This document shows, piece by piece, positions 1 through 7,627 of a stretch of DNA of 36,083 nt. The stretch is from NCBI GenBank assembly GCA_019873685.1, contig JAIOAT010000039.1, positions 1-36,083 of the forward strand. Direction: 5' to 3'. The notes under the pieces were generated by a model. It saw nothing but the letters and a program-made list of their open reading frames with translations. It did no database searches and had not been told where the DNA came from. Within the stretch, counting starts at the first letter, position 1. Every line of letters begins with the position of its first letter. This DNA comes from Chloroflexota bacterium (GTDB taxonomy: Bacteria; Chloroflexota; Anaerolineae; Aggregatilineales; Ch27). Made by a program: the position numbers and the translations under genes.

Positions 1-603
1 GATGTCGCCCTGCGCGGCTGGAACCTGAGCCTCAAGCGGGCGCTGGACATCCTGGGCGCGTCGCTGGGGCTGGTGTTCCTCTCGCCGCTGATGATCGCCA
101 TCGGCCTGATCGTCAAATGGACTTCGCCGGGGCCGGTGTTCTTTCACCAGTACCGGATGGGCCTGGACGGGAAGACCTTCCCGGTCATCAAGTACCGCAC
201 GATGCGCCCGGACGCGGAAAAGGACGGGCCGGGTTGGACGGTGGAGAACGATCCGCGTATCACACCGATCGGGCGCGTGCTGCGCCGCTCCAACCTGGAT
301 GAGCTGCCGCAACTGATCAACGTCCTGCTGGGGCAGATGAGCCTGGTTGGCCCGCGCCCGGAGCAGGAAGCGTATGTCCAGCAATTCCGCCAGTACATCC
401 CCCGCTACATGGAGCGCCACCGCATGAAAGCGGGGATGACCGGCTGGGCGCAGGTCAACGGCCTGCGCGGCGACACATCGGTTGAAGAGCGCACCAAGTA
501 CGATCTGTGGTATGTGGAAAACTGGTCGCTCTGGCTGGACATCAAGATCATCATTCGTACCCTGGCCCAGACCCTGCGAGGGCGTAACCCGAATGCCATC
601 TGA
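1..603 (+). CDS. Undecaprenyl-phosphate sugar phosphotransferase, C-terminal part (5' end outside window)
   Basis: The frame is open from base 1, so this is the C-terminal ~200 residues of a longer protein. It belongs to the bacterial sugar transferase family (WbaP/PssY/exopolysaccharide glycosylphosphotransferase), which moves a sugar-1-phosphate from a nucleotide sugar onto undecaprenyl phosphate at the inner face of the membrane and starts exopolysaccharide or O-antigen units. Visible family marks are one hydrophobic segment (LGLVFLSPLMIAIGLIV), then SPGPVFFHQYRMG, KYRTM, the DPRITPIGRVLRR block, LDELPQLINVLLGQMSLVGP with RPE, and the C-terminal GLRGDT and YDLWYVENWS. Whether the missing N-terminus carries the four-helix/CoA-binding region of WbaP-type enzymes cannot be seen. 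The stop overlaps the likely start of the next gene by 11 bases, suggesting translational coupling. Family certain, sugar specificity unknown. Confidence 0.93.
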   Translation, partial: DVALRGWNLSLKRALDILGASLGLVFLSPLMIAIGLIVKWTSPGPVFFHQYRMGLDGKTFPVIKYRTMRPDAEKDGPGWTVENDPRITPIGRVLRRSNLDELPQLINVLLGQMSLVGPRPEQEAYVQQFRQYIPRYMERHRMKAGMTGWAQVNGLRGDTSVEERTKYDLWYVENWSLWLDIKIIIRTLAQTLRGRNPNAI

Positions 604-919
604 TCCCGCCGGTCCATCGATGACCCTGGCCGAACTGACGCAGGCTATGCATGCCTTTGTGGCCGCCAAGGGGTGGTACGCCCCGGAGTCGCGCCGCCCG
701 CAGTCGCCGCGTAATATCGCTACCTCGCTGGTGATCGAGGCCGCTGAAGTGCTGGAGCATTTCCAGTGGGATGATCAGGTCAGCGACCGGGCGGCGCTGG
801 CGGGTGAACTGGCCGATGTTGCCCTGTACCTGTTGCAGCTGGCCAGCCTGACGGAGATCGACCTGCAGGAAGCCATCCTGGCCAAGCTTGCCCGCAACTA
901 CGATCGCTCCTGGGATTGA
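593..919 (+). CDS. MazG-like / dCTPase-type nucleotide pyrophosphohydrolase
   Basis: About 108 residues. It resembles the all-alpha NTP pyrophosphohydrolases of the MazG/RS21-C6 group, which hydrolyse (d)NTPs to NMP and PPi and act as house-cleaning enzymes in the cytoplasm. The metal-binding acidic pairs are present: EAAEVLEHFQW (ExxE type) and ELADVALYLLQLA (ExxD type), preceded by the RSPRN-like element PQSPRNIA that is typical of the dCTPase branch. The ATG at 593 overlaps the upstream stop and has a weak GAGGGCG Shine-Dalgarno; ATG 620, giving MTLAELTQ, is an alternative that removes nine residues. It is followed after 3 bases by a kinase-like gene, so the three genes probably form one transcript. 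Nothing is missing from the fold. Substrate unknown. Confidence 0.85.
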   Translation: MPSDPAGPSMTLAELTQAMHAFVAAKGWYAPESRRPQSPRNIATSLVIEAAEVLEHFQWDDQVSDRAALAGELADVALYLLQLASLTEIDLQEAILAKLARNYDRSWD

Positions 920-922
920 TCG

Positions 923-2038
923 GTGGTTGACCCGCAGCCTACCTCTGATTCCATCCAGCAAGCTCCCCGGCAGGACTGGCCGTTCAGCCGACCGACGCTG
1001 ATGGCCGGTCTGCGTCGTTACCTGGTTGCTCCGCGCCTGCGCCTGCTGGATATCCAGCCGCTGGCGCTACCCGATCTGCGTCCCGGCGGCATTCCAGATA
1101 CGCTCACCTCGGTGCGCGGGTTGTCGGTTGGCGTGGAGATCGATGGCGTACAACGGCGGCTGGCGCTGGTGCTCAAGGAAGCGCCGGTCAGCGAGGGCGG
1201 GCGGGTGCTCTCCACGGTTGGCTGGCGCGAATACGGCGTCTATCAGCGGCTGGCCCCGCATCTACCGTTGCTGGTTCCCGGCCTGGTCGCCGGCGATCCG
1301 GCGCGGGGGTGGATCGTGGTGGAAGCGCTGGCCGGTCTGCGCGGGCCGGAGGCGTGGACCCGCGAAGACTACGCGCAGGCGATCATCAATCTGGCGGCCA
1401 TGCACGACCGCTTCTGGGGGCTAGGGGAAGACCTGGCCATCTTCCCCTGGCTGGGGCGCCCGCTGGAAGCCGACTATCAGGCGACAGTCATGGCTGCGGC
1501 GGAAGCTGTACAGACGCTCATCCAGGAGGAGCGCCTGTCGGCCCTGGTGACTCCGCGCAACTTCCAGGCATTCGGTGCACTGGTACAGCAGGCAGATGAG
1601 ATCGCCGCGCCGCTGCGGGCAGAACCGGTGACATTGCTGCATGGTGACTACTGGCCGGGCAATATTGCTCAGCCGGTTGAGGGCCGCCAGATCGTGTTTG
1701 ACTGGCAACGGGCGGCCATTGGCCCGGCCATCCTGGACCTGCAGCACTTCTGCCTGACAGTTGCCATGGTTCTGCAGCCACCCCTGCCGGTGGAGGAACT
1801 GGTGGCGTTGTACCGCCAGGAGATGGCCCGACGCGTGGCCCCGGCCTGGGATGATGAGCGTTTCGCGTTGCTGCAGGATCACGCGCTGCTGTGGCATTTC
1901 CTGAGCTACTGGCTGCGCCGTCTGGCGACCCTGGAGCCAGAAACGTACGCGGTGTATGCGGAGCGCTTTGAGCGCGTGTGGCTGGAACCGGTCATTGCCG
2001 CAATGGAGCGGCGATTGGGCCTCTGTCTGTCAACTTAG
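923..2038 (+). CDS. APH/choline-kinase-fold phosphotransferase
   Basis: A 371-residue protein starting at a GTG 3 bases after the MazG-like stop. It shows the protein-kinase-like fold of the aminoglycoside phosphotransferase/choline kinase/ecdysteroid-kinase group: an N-terminal lobe with a lysine in LVLKEAPVSEGG, a middle hinge region (WIVVEALAG), the catalytic HGDYWPGN (H-x-D-x4-N) at about residue 240, and the metal-binding VFDWQ shortly after it. These enzymes transfer the ATP gamma-phosphate to a small hydroxylated molecule in the cytoplasm. No second domain or signal is visible. The substrate cannot be read from sequence; the family name does not by itself mean antibiotic resistance. 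Context (sugar transferase, MazG-like enzyme) gives no clear pathway. Confidence 0.82.
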   Translation: MVDPQPTSDSIQQAPRQDWPFSRPTLMAGLRRYLVAPRLRLLDIQPLALPDLRPGGIPDTLTSVRGLSVGVEIDGVQRRLALVLKEAPVSEGGRVLSTVGWREYGVYQRLAPHLPLLVPGLVAGDPARGWIVVEALAGLRGPEAWTREDYAQAIINLAAMHDRFWGLGEDLAIFPWLGRPLEADYQATVMAAAEAVQTLIQEERLSALVTPRNFQAFGALVQQADEIAAPLRAEPVTLLHGDYWPGNIAQPVEGRQIVFDWQRAAIGPAILDLQHFCLTVAMVLQPPLPVEELVALYRQEMARRVAPAWDDERFALLQDHALLWHFLSYWLRRLATLEPETYAVYAERFERVWLEPVIAAMERRLGLCLST

Positions 2039-2067
2039 GTGCCAGCCGATGGACTGGTAAACCGGTC

Positions 2068-2095
2068 TTGTAACTGCGAGTGATTCTGTTATAAT
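2068..2095 (+). promoter_or_regulatory. Promoter of rpsO
   Basis: TTGTAA (2068-2073), a 16-base spacer and a perfect TATAAT (2090-2095) fit a housekeeping sigma-70-type promoter. The start would be near 2102, giving a ~90-base leader for rpsO. Confidence 0.75.
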
Positions 2096-2104
2096 CGCTC
2101 CCGG

Positions 2105-2157
2105 TGCACCGCGGGGTGCAAATCGCATACCTGGACCGGCCCGCCTGCGTCCGGCGG
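2105..2157 (+). promoter_or_regulatory. Structured rpsO 5' leader (possible S15-binding element)
   Basis: Two hairpins can be drawn in the rpsO leader. One pairs TGCACC (2105-2110) with GGTGCA (2115-2120) around a GCGG loop. The second pairs CCGCC (2141-2145) with GGCGG (2153-2157), or alternatively GTCC (2149-2152) with GGAC (2156-2159). S15 binds and represses its own mRNA leader in several bacterial phyla with unrelated leader structures, so this is a plausible but unproven autoregulatory site. Confidence 0.4.
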
Positions 2158-2193
2158 ACCTGGTGACAGAGACACAGGGGACGACAACCAGCA

Positions 2194-2463
2194 ATGAGCC
2201 TAACACCAGCTGAAAAAGAAGCCATCATCCGTGAATTTGCCCTGCATGAGACCGACACCGGTTCGCCGCAGGTGCAGATTGCTGTGCTGACGGAGCAAAT
2301 CCGCCAGCTCACGGAACATCTGAAGGTGCACACGCACGACGAACATTCGCGGCGCGGTCTGCTGAAGATGGTGGGTCTTCGTCGCCGCCATCTCAAGTAC
2401 CTGAGCCGCACCAATCCCGAGGCTTACCAGGAGCTGATCCAGCGGCTGGGGCTGCGGCGCTAA
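2194..2463 (+). CDS. rpsO: 30S ribosomal protein S15
   Basis: An 89-residue protein of exactly the usual S15 length. The hallmark helices are visible: the early [20 protein letters not shown] segment, the [19 protein letters not shown] segment with the conserved H-DxHSRRGL core, RRRHLKYL, and the C-terminal [12 protein letters not shown]15 binds 16S rRNA early in assembly of the 30S platform. The start ATG follows CAGGGG at 2175-2180, a rather distant Shine-Dalgarno. It has its own promoter and structured leader and is followed by pnp, the gene order found in many bacteria. No anomalies. Confidence 0.98.
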   Translation: MSLTPAEKEAIIREFALHETDTGSPQVQIAVLTEQIRQLTEHLKVHTHDEHSRRGLLKMVGLRRRHLKYLSRTNPEAYQELIQRLGLRR

Positions 2464-2502
2464 CGGCAGAGAGGGTACTGGGGGCGGTCGCCTGACTGCC
2501 CC

Positions 2503-2511
2503 TGTTATACT
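2503..2511 (+). promoter_or_regulatory. Candidate extended -10 promoter for pnp
   Basis: TG (2503-2504), one base, then TATACT (2506-2511) is an extended -10 element; no good -35 hexamer lies 17 bases upstream. A start near 2518 would put the long pnp leader hairpin inside the transcript. Read-through from rpsO is also likely, since no terminator is visible between them. Confidence 0.45.
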
Positions 2512-2573
2512 GCCTGGCGAATGCTTGGTGATCTTGGCCAGGGCGGGGCCTTAACCGCCTGTATCGGTCTGCA

Positions 2574-2658
2574 GTGCCCGGGGTGACAGGAATTGGAGCG
2601 TGAAGCCAAACCCAGTGCGCGCGTTGGCTTTATGCTCCAGTCCCTGACCTCCGGGCAC
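2574..2658 (+). promoter_or_regulatory. Long pnp leader hairpin (putative RNase III-type autoregulatory stem)
   Basis: An 85-base inverted repeat ends 10 bases before the pnp Shine-Dalgarno (GGAGGA, 2669-2674). GTGCCCGG (2574-2581) pairs with CCGGGCAC (2651-2658); GGT (2582-2584) with ACC (2647-2649); CAGG (2587-2590) with CCTG (2643-2646); and a 16-base arm at 2594-2609 pairs throughout with 2624-2639, including two G-U pairs. Only small bulges interrupt the helix, and the loop is 14 bases (2610-2623). In E. coli, the pnp leader forms a long stem that RNase III cleaves so that PNPase can destabilise its own mRNA. The position and shape here suggest an analogous control; this is inference. 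Confidence 0.7.
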
Positions 2659-2680
2659 TTGCTGCTATGGAGGAAAACAT

Positions 2681-4951
2681 ATGATTGGAAACATGGGTGA
2701 GATTCATCGATTCTCCGCGATGGTCGGCTCCAAGGAAGTGATCATCGAAACCGGTCGCTTTGCGGAGCAGGCTGGCGGCGCCGTGACTGTCCGCATGGGC
2801 GACACCATGGTGCTGGCGACGGCAACGATGAGCAAGGAGCCGCGCGAGGGCGTCGATTTCTTCCCGCTGAGCGTGGACTACGAAGAGCGCATGTACGCCG
2901 CCGGGCGCATTCCGGGCAGCTTCTTCCGCCGGGAGGGTCGGCCCAGTGAGACGGCCATCCTGATCTCGCGGGTGACTGATCGGCCCCTGCGGCCGCTCTT
3001 CCCCAAAGATCTCTTCAACGAGGTGCAGGTGATCGTGACTGCGCTCAGCCACGACCAGGAGAATCACTCCGATATGCTGAGCATCATTGGCGCCAGCGCA
3101 GCGCTGATGATCTCCGATATCCCCTTTGATGGGCCGGTAGGCGCCTGCCGCGTTGGTCTGATTGACGGCCAGTTTGTCGGCAACGCCACCATCTCCGAGA
3201 TGGAAAACAGTGTGCTTGACCTGCGCGTGGCCGGCACCGCCGATTCGATCAACATGGTGGAAGCTTCGGCTAACGAGGTTGACGAAGAGACGATGCTCCG
3301 CGCGCTGGAGTTCGGGCATCAGGCCATCCAGGGCATCATCGCCGTGCAGCGGGAGATGGCGGCCAAGCTGGGCAAACCCAAAGCGGTGATCACTCCGGTG
3401 CCGGTGGATACGGCTCTGCGGGACGCTGTCTTTGCCCGCGCGATGCCGGAAATCAAGCGCATCGTGGCCGAGGTGCTCGACCGTGACGCTCGCAATGCGG
3501 CCATCGATGCCCTGCGTGAGGCGATCCTGGCGGAGTACGAGGCGCAGGCTACGGAAGGCAATCCGCCGGACTTCGTCGCTATCCGTGGCTTTCTGCAGGA
3601 AGCGCTCAAGGAAGAGGTGCGCCGTCGCATTCTGGAAGACGGCATCCGGCCTGATGGCCGCGACTACACCACCATCCGCCCGCTGGCGGTGGAGACGGGC
3701 GTGATCCCGCGCGTGCACGGTTCCGGCCTGTTCCGGCGCGGGCAGACTCAGGTCTTGAGCGTGGCTACGCTGGGGACGCCCCGCGACGCCCAGGAACTGG
3801 ACAACCTCAATCCTGAGGACACCAAGCGCTACATGCATCACTACAACTTCCCGCCGTTCTCAACCGGCGAGACCTGGTTCTTGCGCGGCCCCAAGCGCCG
3901 CGAGATCGGGCACGGTGCGCTGGCGGAAGCGGCCCTGCGGCCCATGATCCCACCGGAAGACGAATTCCCGTATACGCTGCGCGTGGTCAGCGAGGTGATG
4001 AGCTCCAATGGCAGCACCAGCATGGCCAGCGTCTGCGGCAGCACTCTGGCGTTGATGGACGCCGGCGTACCGCTGGTACGCCCGGTCGCTGGCATTGCGA
4101 TGGGTCTGATCTCCGACGGCCAGCGTTATGCCGTCCTGACCGATATTCAGGGCATGGAAGATCACCTCGGCGACATGGACTTCAAGGTGGCCGGGACAGC
4201 CAAGGGGATCACCGCGCTGCAGATGGACATCAAGATCAAGGGCATCCCGACTGATGTCATGCGGCGGGCGCTGGCCCAGGCGCGTGACGCCCGGCTGCAA
4301 ATCCTGGATGTCATGCTGCAGGAAATCCCGGCGCCGCGTCCGGAGCTAAGCCCGTATGCGCCGCGCATCACTACCATCCAGATCGATCCGGAGAAGATCG
4401 GCGCGGTGATCGGGCCGGGCGGCAAGGTCGTCCGCGGCATTCAGGACAAGACTGGCGTCAAGATTGACATCGAGAATGATGGTACGGTGTACATTGCGGC
4501 GGCGGACGGCCCGGCGGCTGATATGGCGCTGGAGATGATCCTGGGCCTGGTGGAGGAGCCGGAGATCGGTCGCATCTATACCGGCAAGGTTGTGCGTATC
4601 GAGCCTTACGGCGCGTTTGTGGAATTCATGCCCGGTCGTGAGGGCATGGTGCACATCAGCCAGATCGCCGACTACCGCGTCGAGCGCATCGAAGATGAGG
4701 TGCGGCTGGGCGACGAGATCATGGTCATGGTGACCGATATCGACGCCAGCGGCAAGGTTCGGCTGAGCCGCCAGGCTGTGCTGGAGGGCTGGACCGCTGA
4801 GGAAGCGCAGGCCCGCGACAAAGGTGGTCGGGCGCGCAGCAGCGGTGGTGATCGTGGTCGGCGGCCCGGCGGTGACCGTGGCGGCGACCGCGGTGGTGAC
4901 CGTGGTCGGCGTCCCGGCGGCGATCGCGATCGGCGCGGCGGACGCAGCTAG
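2681..4951 (+). CDS. pnp: Polyribonucleotide nucleotidyltransferase (PNPase)
   Basis: A 756-residue PNPase, the phosphate-dependent 3'-5' exoribonuclease that degrades mRNA in the cytoplasm, alone or in a degradosome. Domains in order: first RNase PH domain (~12-145), helical linker (~150-300), catalytic second RNase PH domain (~325-545), KH domain with the GxxG loop IGPGGKVV (~565-620), S1 domain (~630-700) and a low-complexity Gly/Arg/Asp-rich tail (~710-756). The phosphate-binding [13 protein letters not shown] and the acidic [14 protein letters not shown] active-site segment are intact. The start ATG has GGAGGA 6 bases upstream. The tail of [13 protein letters not shown] repeats is not part of the core enzyme and may add RNA binding or partner contacts. 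A long leader hairpin precedes the gene and a strong hairpin terminator follows it. Confidence 0.98.
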   Translation: MIGNMGEIHRFSAMVGSKEVIIETGRFAEQAGGAVTVRMGDTMVLATATMSKEPREGVDFFPLSVDYEERMYAAGRIPGSFFRREGRPSETAILISRVTDRPLRPLFPKDLFNEVQVIVTALSHDQENHSDMLSIIGASAALMISDIPFDGPVGACRVGLIDGQFVGNATISEMENSVLDLRVAGTADSINMVEASANEVDEETMLRALEFGHQAIQGIIAVQREMAAKLGKPKAVITPVPVDTALRDAVFARAMPEIKRIVAEVLDRDARNAAIDALREAILAEYEAQATEGNPPDFVAIRGFLQEALKEEVRRRILEDGIRPDGRDYTTIRPLAVETGVIPRVHGSGLFRRGQTQVLSVATLGTPRDAQELDNLNPEDTKRYMHHYNFPPFSTGETWFLRGPKRREIGHGALAEAALRPMIPPEDEFPYTLRVVSEVMSSNGSTSMASVCGSTLALMDAGVPLVRPVAGIAMGLISDGQRYAVLTDIQGMEDHLGDMDFKVAGTAKGITALQMDIKIKGIPTDVMRRALAQARDARLQILDVMLQEIPAPRPELSPYAPRITTIQIDPEKIGAVIGPGGKVVRGIQDKTGVKIDIENDGTVYIAAADGPAADMALEMILGLVEEPEIGRIYTGKVVRIEPYGAFVEFMPGREGMVHISQIADYRVERIEDEVRLGDEIMVMVTDIDASGKVRLSRQAVLEGWTAEEAQARDKGGRARSSGGDRGRRPGGDRGGDRGGDRGRRPGGDRDRRGGRS
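4847..4926 (+). repeat. In-frame imperfect direct repeat coding for the PNPase RG-rich tail
   Basis: A 32-base unit at 4847-4878 recurs at 4895-4926 with 28 of 32 bases identical (differences mostly at wobble positions). Both copies code for [11 protein letters not shown]. The period is 48 bases (16 residues), so copy number could change without a frameshift. Confidence 0.75.
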
Positions 4952-4970
4952 CCTGCAACCCCTCTCATGC

Positions 4971-5010
4971 AAAGCGAGCGATCCTGGCCCTGGCCGGGAT
5001 CGTTTGCTTT
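4971..5010 (+). terminator. Terminator-like hairpin after pnp
   Basis: A 14-pair stem (4971-4984 with 4997-5010, two G-U pairs) with a short GC-rich inner loop begins 20 bases after the pnp stop. The 3' arm is itself T-rich (GTTTGCTTT), as in AAA...TTT-flanked intrinsic terminators, but no separate long T-run follows. Confidence 0.72.
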
Positions 5011-5018
5011 GTGGCCGT

Positions 5019-5093
5019 GCCGGTCTTCTGTGGCGCGGGAATACGCAACCGGTTGGACTGCAGCGCACGTGTTCATGACATAAGAAGACCGGC
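5019..5093. repeat. Nested inverted repeat of unknown function
   Basis: GCCGGTCTTCT (5019-5029) and AGAAGACCGGC (5083-5093) are perfect 11-base complements. Inside, GTGGCGC (5030-5036) can pair with GCGCAC (5063-5068) with one bulged G, and the centre holds the perfect palindrome CAACCGGTTG (5046-5055). It lies between the pnp terminator and the promoter of the transporter gene. It could be a small RNA, a cruciform or protein-binding site, or a remnant of a miniature element; nothing decides between these. Confidence 0.6.
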
Positions 5094-5110
5094 GGAAGTG
5101 CCTTTGGTGA

Positions 5111-5139
5111 TTGCTACCCCTCTTTCCATCGCGTACAAT
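5111..5139 (+). promoter_or_regulatory. Promoter of the AI-2E-family transporter gene
   Basis: TTGCTA (5111-5116), a 17-base spacer and TACAAT (5134-5139) form a good sigma-70-type promoter, with a start near 5146 and a ~47-base leader. Confidence 0.65.
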
Positions 5140-5192
5140 TGTCGGGTGTGCTGGACGCTGGTCAGCAATTGCCAGTTGTGAAAGTCATCTGA

Positions 5193-6404
5193 ATGGACGC
5201 GCAGTTCATCACCTCGCCTGCCTGGTCGCCACGCACAAGGCGCACCGTCGCCCTGATTGCCCTGCTGGTGGTGGGCGTCTTTGCCTGGCGGCTGGGGGAT
5301 ATGTGGCCGCCGATCATTATCGCGCTGGTGCTGGCCTACCTGCTCAGCCCGATTGTCGGCCTGGCTGAGCGCTGGCTGCCGTTTGGCAACCGCCGGGCGC
5401 GGCGCATGATCGGCACGGTGCTGGGTTTTGTGACAGCCATCCTGGCCATTGTGATTGTGCTGCTGATCATTGTCCCGGCTATCGGGGCGCAGTTGCGCCA
5501 GTTCGGAGATGTGCTGCCGGCGCTGTATAACCAGATCGAGAGGCTGGTGAACGATCTGCTGGCTATGTCCATCACGATTGGCGGCCAGACCATCCGGTTG
5601 CAGGAAATCTTCGGCGGGTCTGTGGATGTCGAACGCGCTTTTACCCTGGCGGAGCGCGACCTGGCGACATTCATGCGCTCGTTGCTGGGGCCGCTGGCGA
5701 CGCCTGTCCTGGGGGCGGTCGGCACGGCGCTGAGCGGCATTATCAGCGCGATCTTCGTGTTGACGATGGTCTTCTATCTGATGCGCGACGGCCCGCGCTT
5801 TATTGAGGAAATCCTGCGGATTGTTCCGGCGCCGTATCGCGACGATGTGCAGTATCTTCTCCATCGGCTGGGCCAGATCTGGAATGCATACCTGCGCGGT
5901 CAGTTGTTACTGTGCCTGACGATGGGCGTGGTGGTCTTTATGGCGGCGACCATCCTGGGCCTGCGCAACCCGGTGGTGCTGGGCCTGTTGAGCGGTGTGC
6001 TGGAATTCATCCCCAATCTTGGCCCGGCGCTGGCCCTGATCCCGGCAGCGTTATTCGCGCTGTTCTTCCCCAGCCAGACCATTCCCGGCCTGGAGGGGGT
6101 CTTCTTCATGCTGGTAGTGATCGTGGTGTGGACGGGGCTGCAGAACCTGGAAGCGATCTTCCTGGTGCCGCGCATCATGGGCAACAGCCTGGATCTGCAT
6201 CCGTTTATCGTGATTGTGGCGGTGATTGGCGGGGCGACGCTGGCGGGGGCGCTGGGAGTCATCCTGGCGGCGCCGGTGGTTGCTTCGTTGCGACTGCTGG
6301 GGGGCTACCTGTATCTGAAGCTGATGCAGCCTGAGCCTGGCCCGCTTGCCGGACTCCAGACGATTGACGATGTCCGGATCGGCCAGCAGGAGGAACCCGT
6401 GTGA
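5193..6404 (+). CDS. AI-2E family transporter (PerM/YdiK/TqsA-like membrane protein)
   Basis: A 403-residue polytopic membrane protein with about eight hydrophobic segments: two near the N-terminus (for example VALIALLVVGVFAWRLG and WPPIIIALVLAYLLSP), one after the RRARR basic patch, a soluble loop (~110-165), and a C-terminal cluster. The family signature P-x-LGP region (SGVLEFIPNLGPALALIPA) and the late hydrophobic run ending in GVILAAPVVASLRLL are clear. Members are exporters or antiporters; only some were linked to autoinducer-2, so substrate should not be assumed. The start ATG has only a weak GAAAG upstream. Its TGA overlaps the GTG of the next gene (GTGTGA), indicating coupling to the acetyltransferase-like protein. 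Confidence 0.92.
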   Translation: MDAQFITSPAWSPRTRRTVALIALLVVGVFAWRLGDMWPPIIIALVLAYLLSPIVGLAERWLPFGNRRARRMIGTVLGFVTAILAIVIVLLIIVPAIGAQLRQFGDVLPALYNQIERLVNDLLAMSITIGGQTIRLQEIFGGSVDVERAFTLAERDLATFMRSLLGPLATPVLGAVGTALSGIISAIFVLTMVFYLMRDGPRFIEEILRIVPAPYRDDVQYLLHRLGQIWNAYLRGQLLLCLTMGVVVFMAATILGLRNPVVLGLLSGVLEFIPNLGPALALIPAALFALFFPSQTIPGLEGVFFMLVVIVVWTGLQNLEAIFLVPRIMGNSLDLHPFIVIVAVIGGATLAGALGVILAAPVVASLRLLGGYLYLKLMQPEPGPLAGLQTIDDVRIGQQEEPV

Positions 6405-7372
6405 CAACAGCGGTGAACAAAGCAGGAGTTCAATTTAGCCGCGCCGATTTTCACATCCGCCCGGTAACTGCCGCCGATCGAGCGGCCATCGAAGCGATCG
6501 CGGCCCAGATCTGGGATGGCGAAGACTATCTGCCCTTTGTGCTGGATGCGTGGCTGGCGGATGTCAGCGGCCTGTTCTGCGCCGGGGTGATCGGCGAGCG
6601 GGTAGTAGCGGTGGCCAAACTGACGCACATGGGCGGCGATCAATGGTGGCTGGAAGGGTTGCGGGTGGACCCGGCCTTTCAGGGGATGGGCCTGGGGCGG
6701 ATCATGCACCACTATATGGTCAATTATAGCCGCCGTTACGCTCCCGGTACGTTGCGTTTCAGCACGGCATCGAGCAACAAGGCAGTTATCCGGATGGCCG
6801 CGGAAACGGCCTTTCAGCGGGTGGCGGCGTTTGTCGCGTATGGGGCGGAAGCCGATCCTGCCATCCCGACCGATCGGCTGGTGCGCCTGGAGTCTGGCGA
6901 CATCGACCGGGCCTGGGCGCGGTTGATCAAGCTGCCATACTTTGAGGCGGCGCAGCGCACGCTGGAGGATAGCTGGCGCTTTCTGCCGCTAACCCCTGAC
7001 CGGCTGCGCGAGCGGTTGGCCGCCGGGCAGGTCTACGGCTGGGTGCGCCCCGGCGATATACCGGGGCTGGCCGGGCTGGCGATCCTCAATGCGCCACGTG
7101 GGTCCACCGGTGAAGAGGAAGCCGCGCGGCTGTATGTGGGCTATGCCGACGCCCTGCCGGATGAGTTCGCGGCCCTGGCGATGGCGCTGCGCGGGCTGGC
7201 GGCGCGGCAGGGATTTGAGCGCGTATCGTGGAAGGTCCTGGATGACGCGGGATTGCTAACCCGGCTGAAGGCGGCTGGCTACCAGCAACGCTGGGATGAG
7301 CAGGTGCTACTCTTCGCCCGCGAGCTTTCCCTGACCGAACACGCGATGATCCGGACACAGACGGGCGCGTGA
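6401..7372 (+). CDS. GNAT-family N-acetyltransferase, probably two GNAT-like halves
   Basis: A 323-residue cytoplasmic protein. The N-terminal half is a clear GNAT fold: FHIRPVTAADRAAIEAIA (strand 1/helix 1), VVAVAKLTHMGGDQWWLEGL, and the acetyl-CoA-binding motif A, RVDPAFQGMGLGRIM (R/Q-x-x-G-x-G/A type), at about residues 88-103. The C-terminal half (~155-315) ends in LAARQGFERVSWKVLDDAGL and LKAAGYQQRWDEQVLLFA, which resembles the end of a second, degenerate GNAT domain without a motif A. The GTG start has GGAGG 7 bases upstream, within the transporter gene. Acceptor unknown; small molecules or protein N-termini are both possible. Confidence 0.86.
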   Translation: MTTAVNKAGVQFSRADFHIRPVTAADRAAIEAIAAQIWDGEDYLPFVLDAWLADVSGLFCAGVIGERVVAVAKLTHMGGDQWWLEGLRVDPAFQGMGLGRIMHHYMVNYSRRYAPGTLRFSTASSNKAVIRMAAETAFQRVAAFVAYGAEADPAIPTDRLVRLESGDIDRAWARLIKLPYFEAAQRTLEDSWRFLPLTPDRLRERLAAGQVYGWVRPGDIPGLAGLAILNAPRGSTGEEEAARLYVGYADALPDEFAALAMALRGLAARQGFERVSWKVLDDAGLLTRLKAAGYQQRWDEQVLLFARELSLTEHAMIRTQTGA

Positions 7373-7390
7373 CCGCGCCGGAGGAGTGCG

Positions 7391-7576
7391 ATGACCGATC
7401 CATCTGATATTCCCACCGAAGTGATTGCCGAGACCGAGCATTACCAGGTGTGGGTTTCCGAGGAACCGGATGGCGAACTGGTTTACCATGTCGAGTTAGG
7501 TCTGGTGACTATTCACCTGTTTGCCGAGGAATTCGAGGAATTCGTCCAGTTGATCAAGCGTGTGAAAAAAGCGTGA
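7391..7576 (+). CDS. Small conserved-looking protein of unknown function (61 aa)
   Basis: A 61-residue acidic protein with no cysteines, signal peptide or membrane segment. The start ATG has a strong GGAGGAG Shine-Dalgarno 6 bases upstream, and the gene lies 18 bases after the acetyltransferase stop, so it is very likely translated. The middle (YQVWVSEEPDGELVYHVEL) looks like a beta hairpin and the C-terminus (EEFEEFVQLIKRVKK) an amphipathic helix. No family recognised. Its neighbours are the GNAT protein and a zinc-knuckle protein in the same direction. Confidence 0.8.
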   Translation: MTDPSDIPTEVIAETEHYQVWVSEEPDGELVYHVELGLVTIHLFAEEFEEFVQLIKRVKKA

Positions 7577-7627
7577 TCTCCCGCCCCGCCGGGCAGGCAG
7601 GCGCGCCTTCACCAGTCAGGATGATTC

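Noticed and set aside
2630..3841. 403-codon open frame opposite pnp
   Set aside because: Its start lies inside pnp and its end inside the leader hairpin; the pnp frame is certain and the translation is shadow-like.
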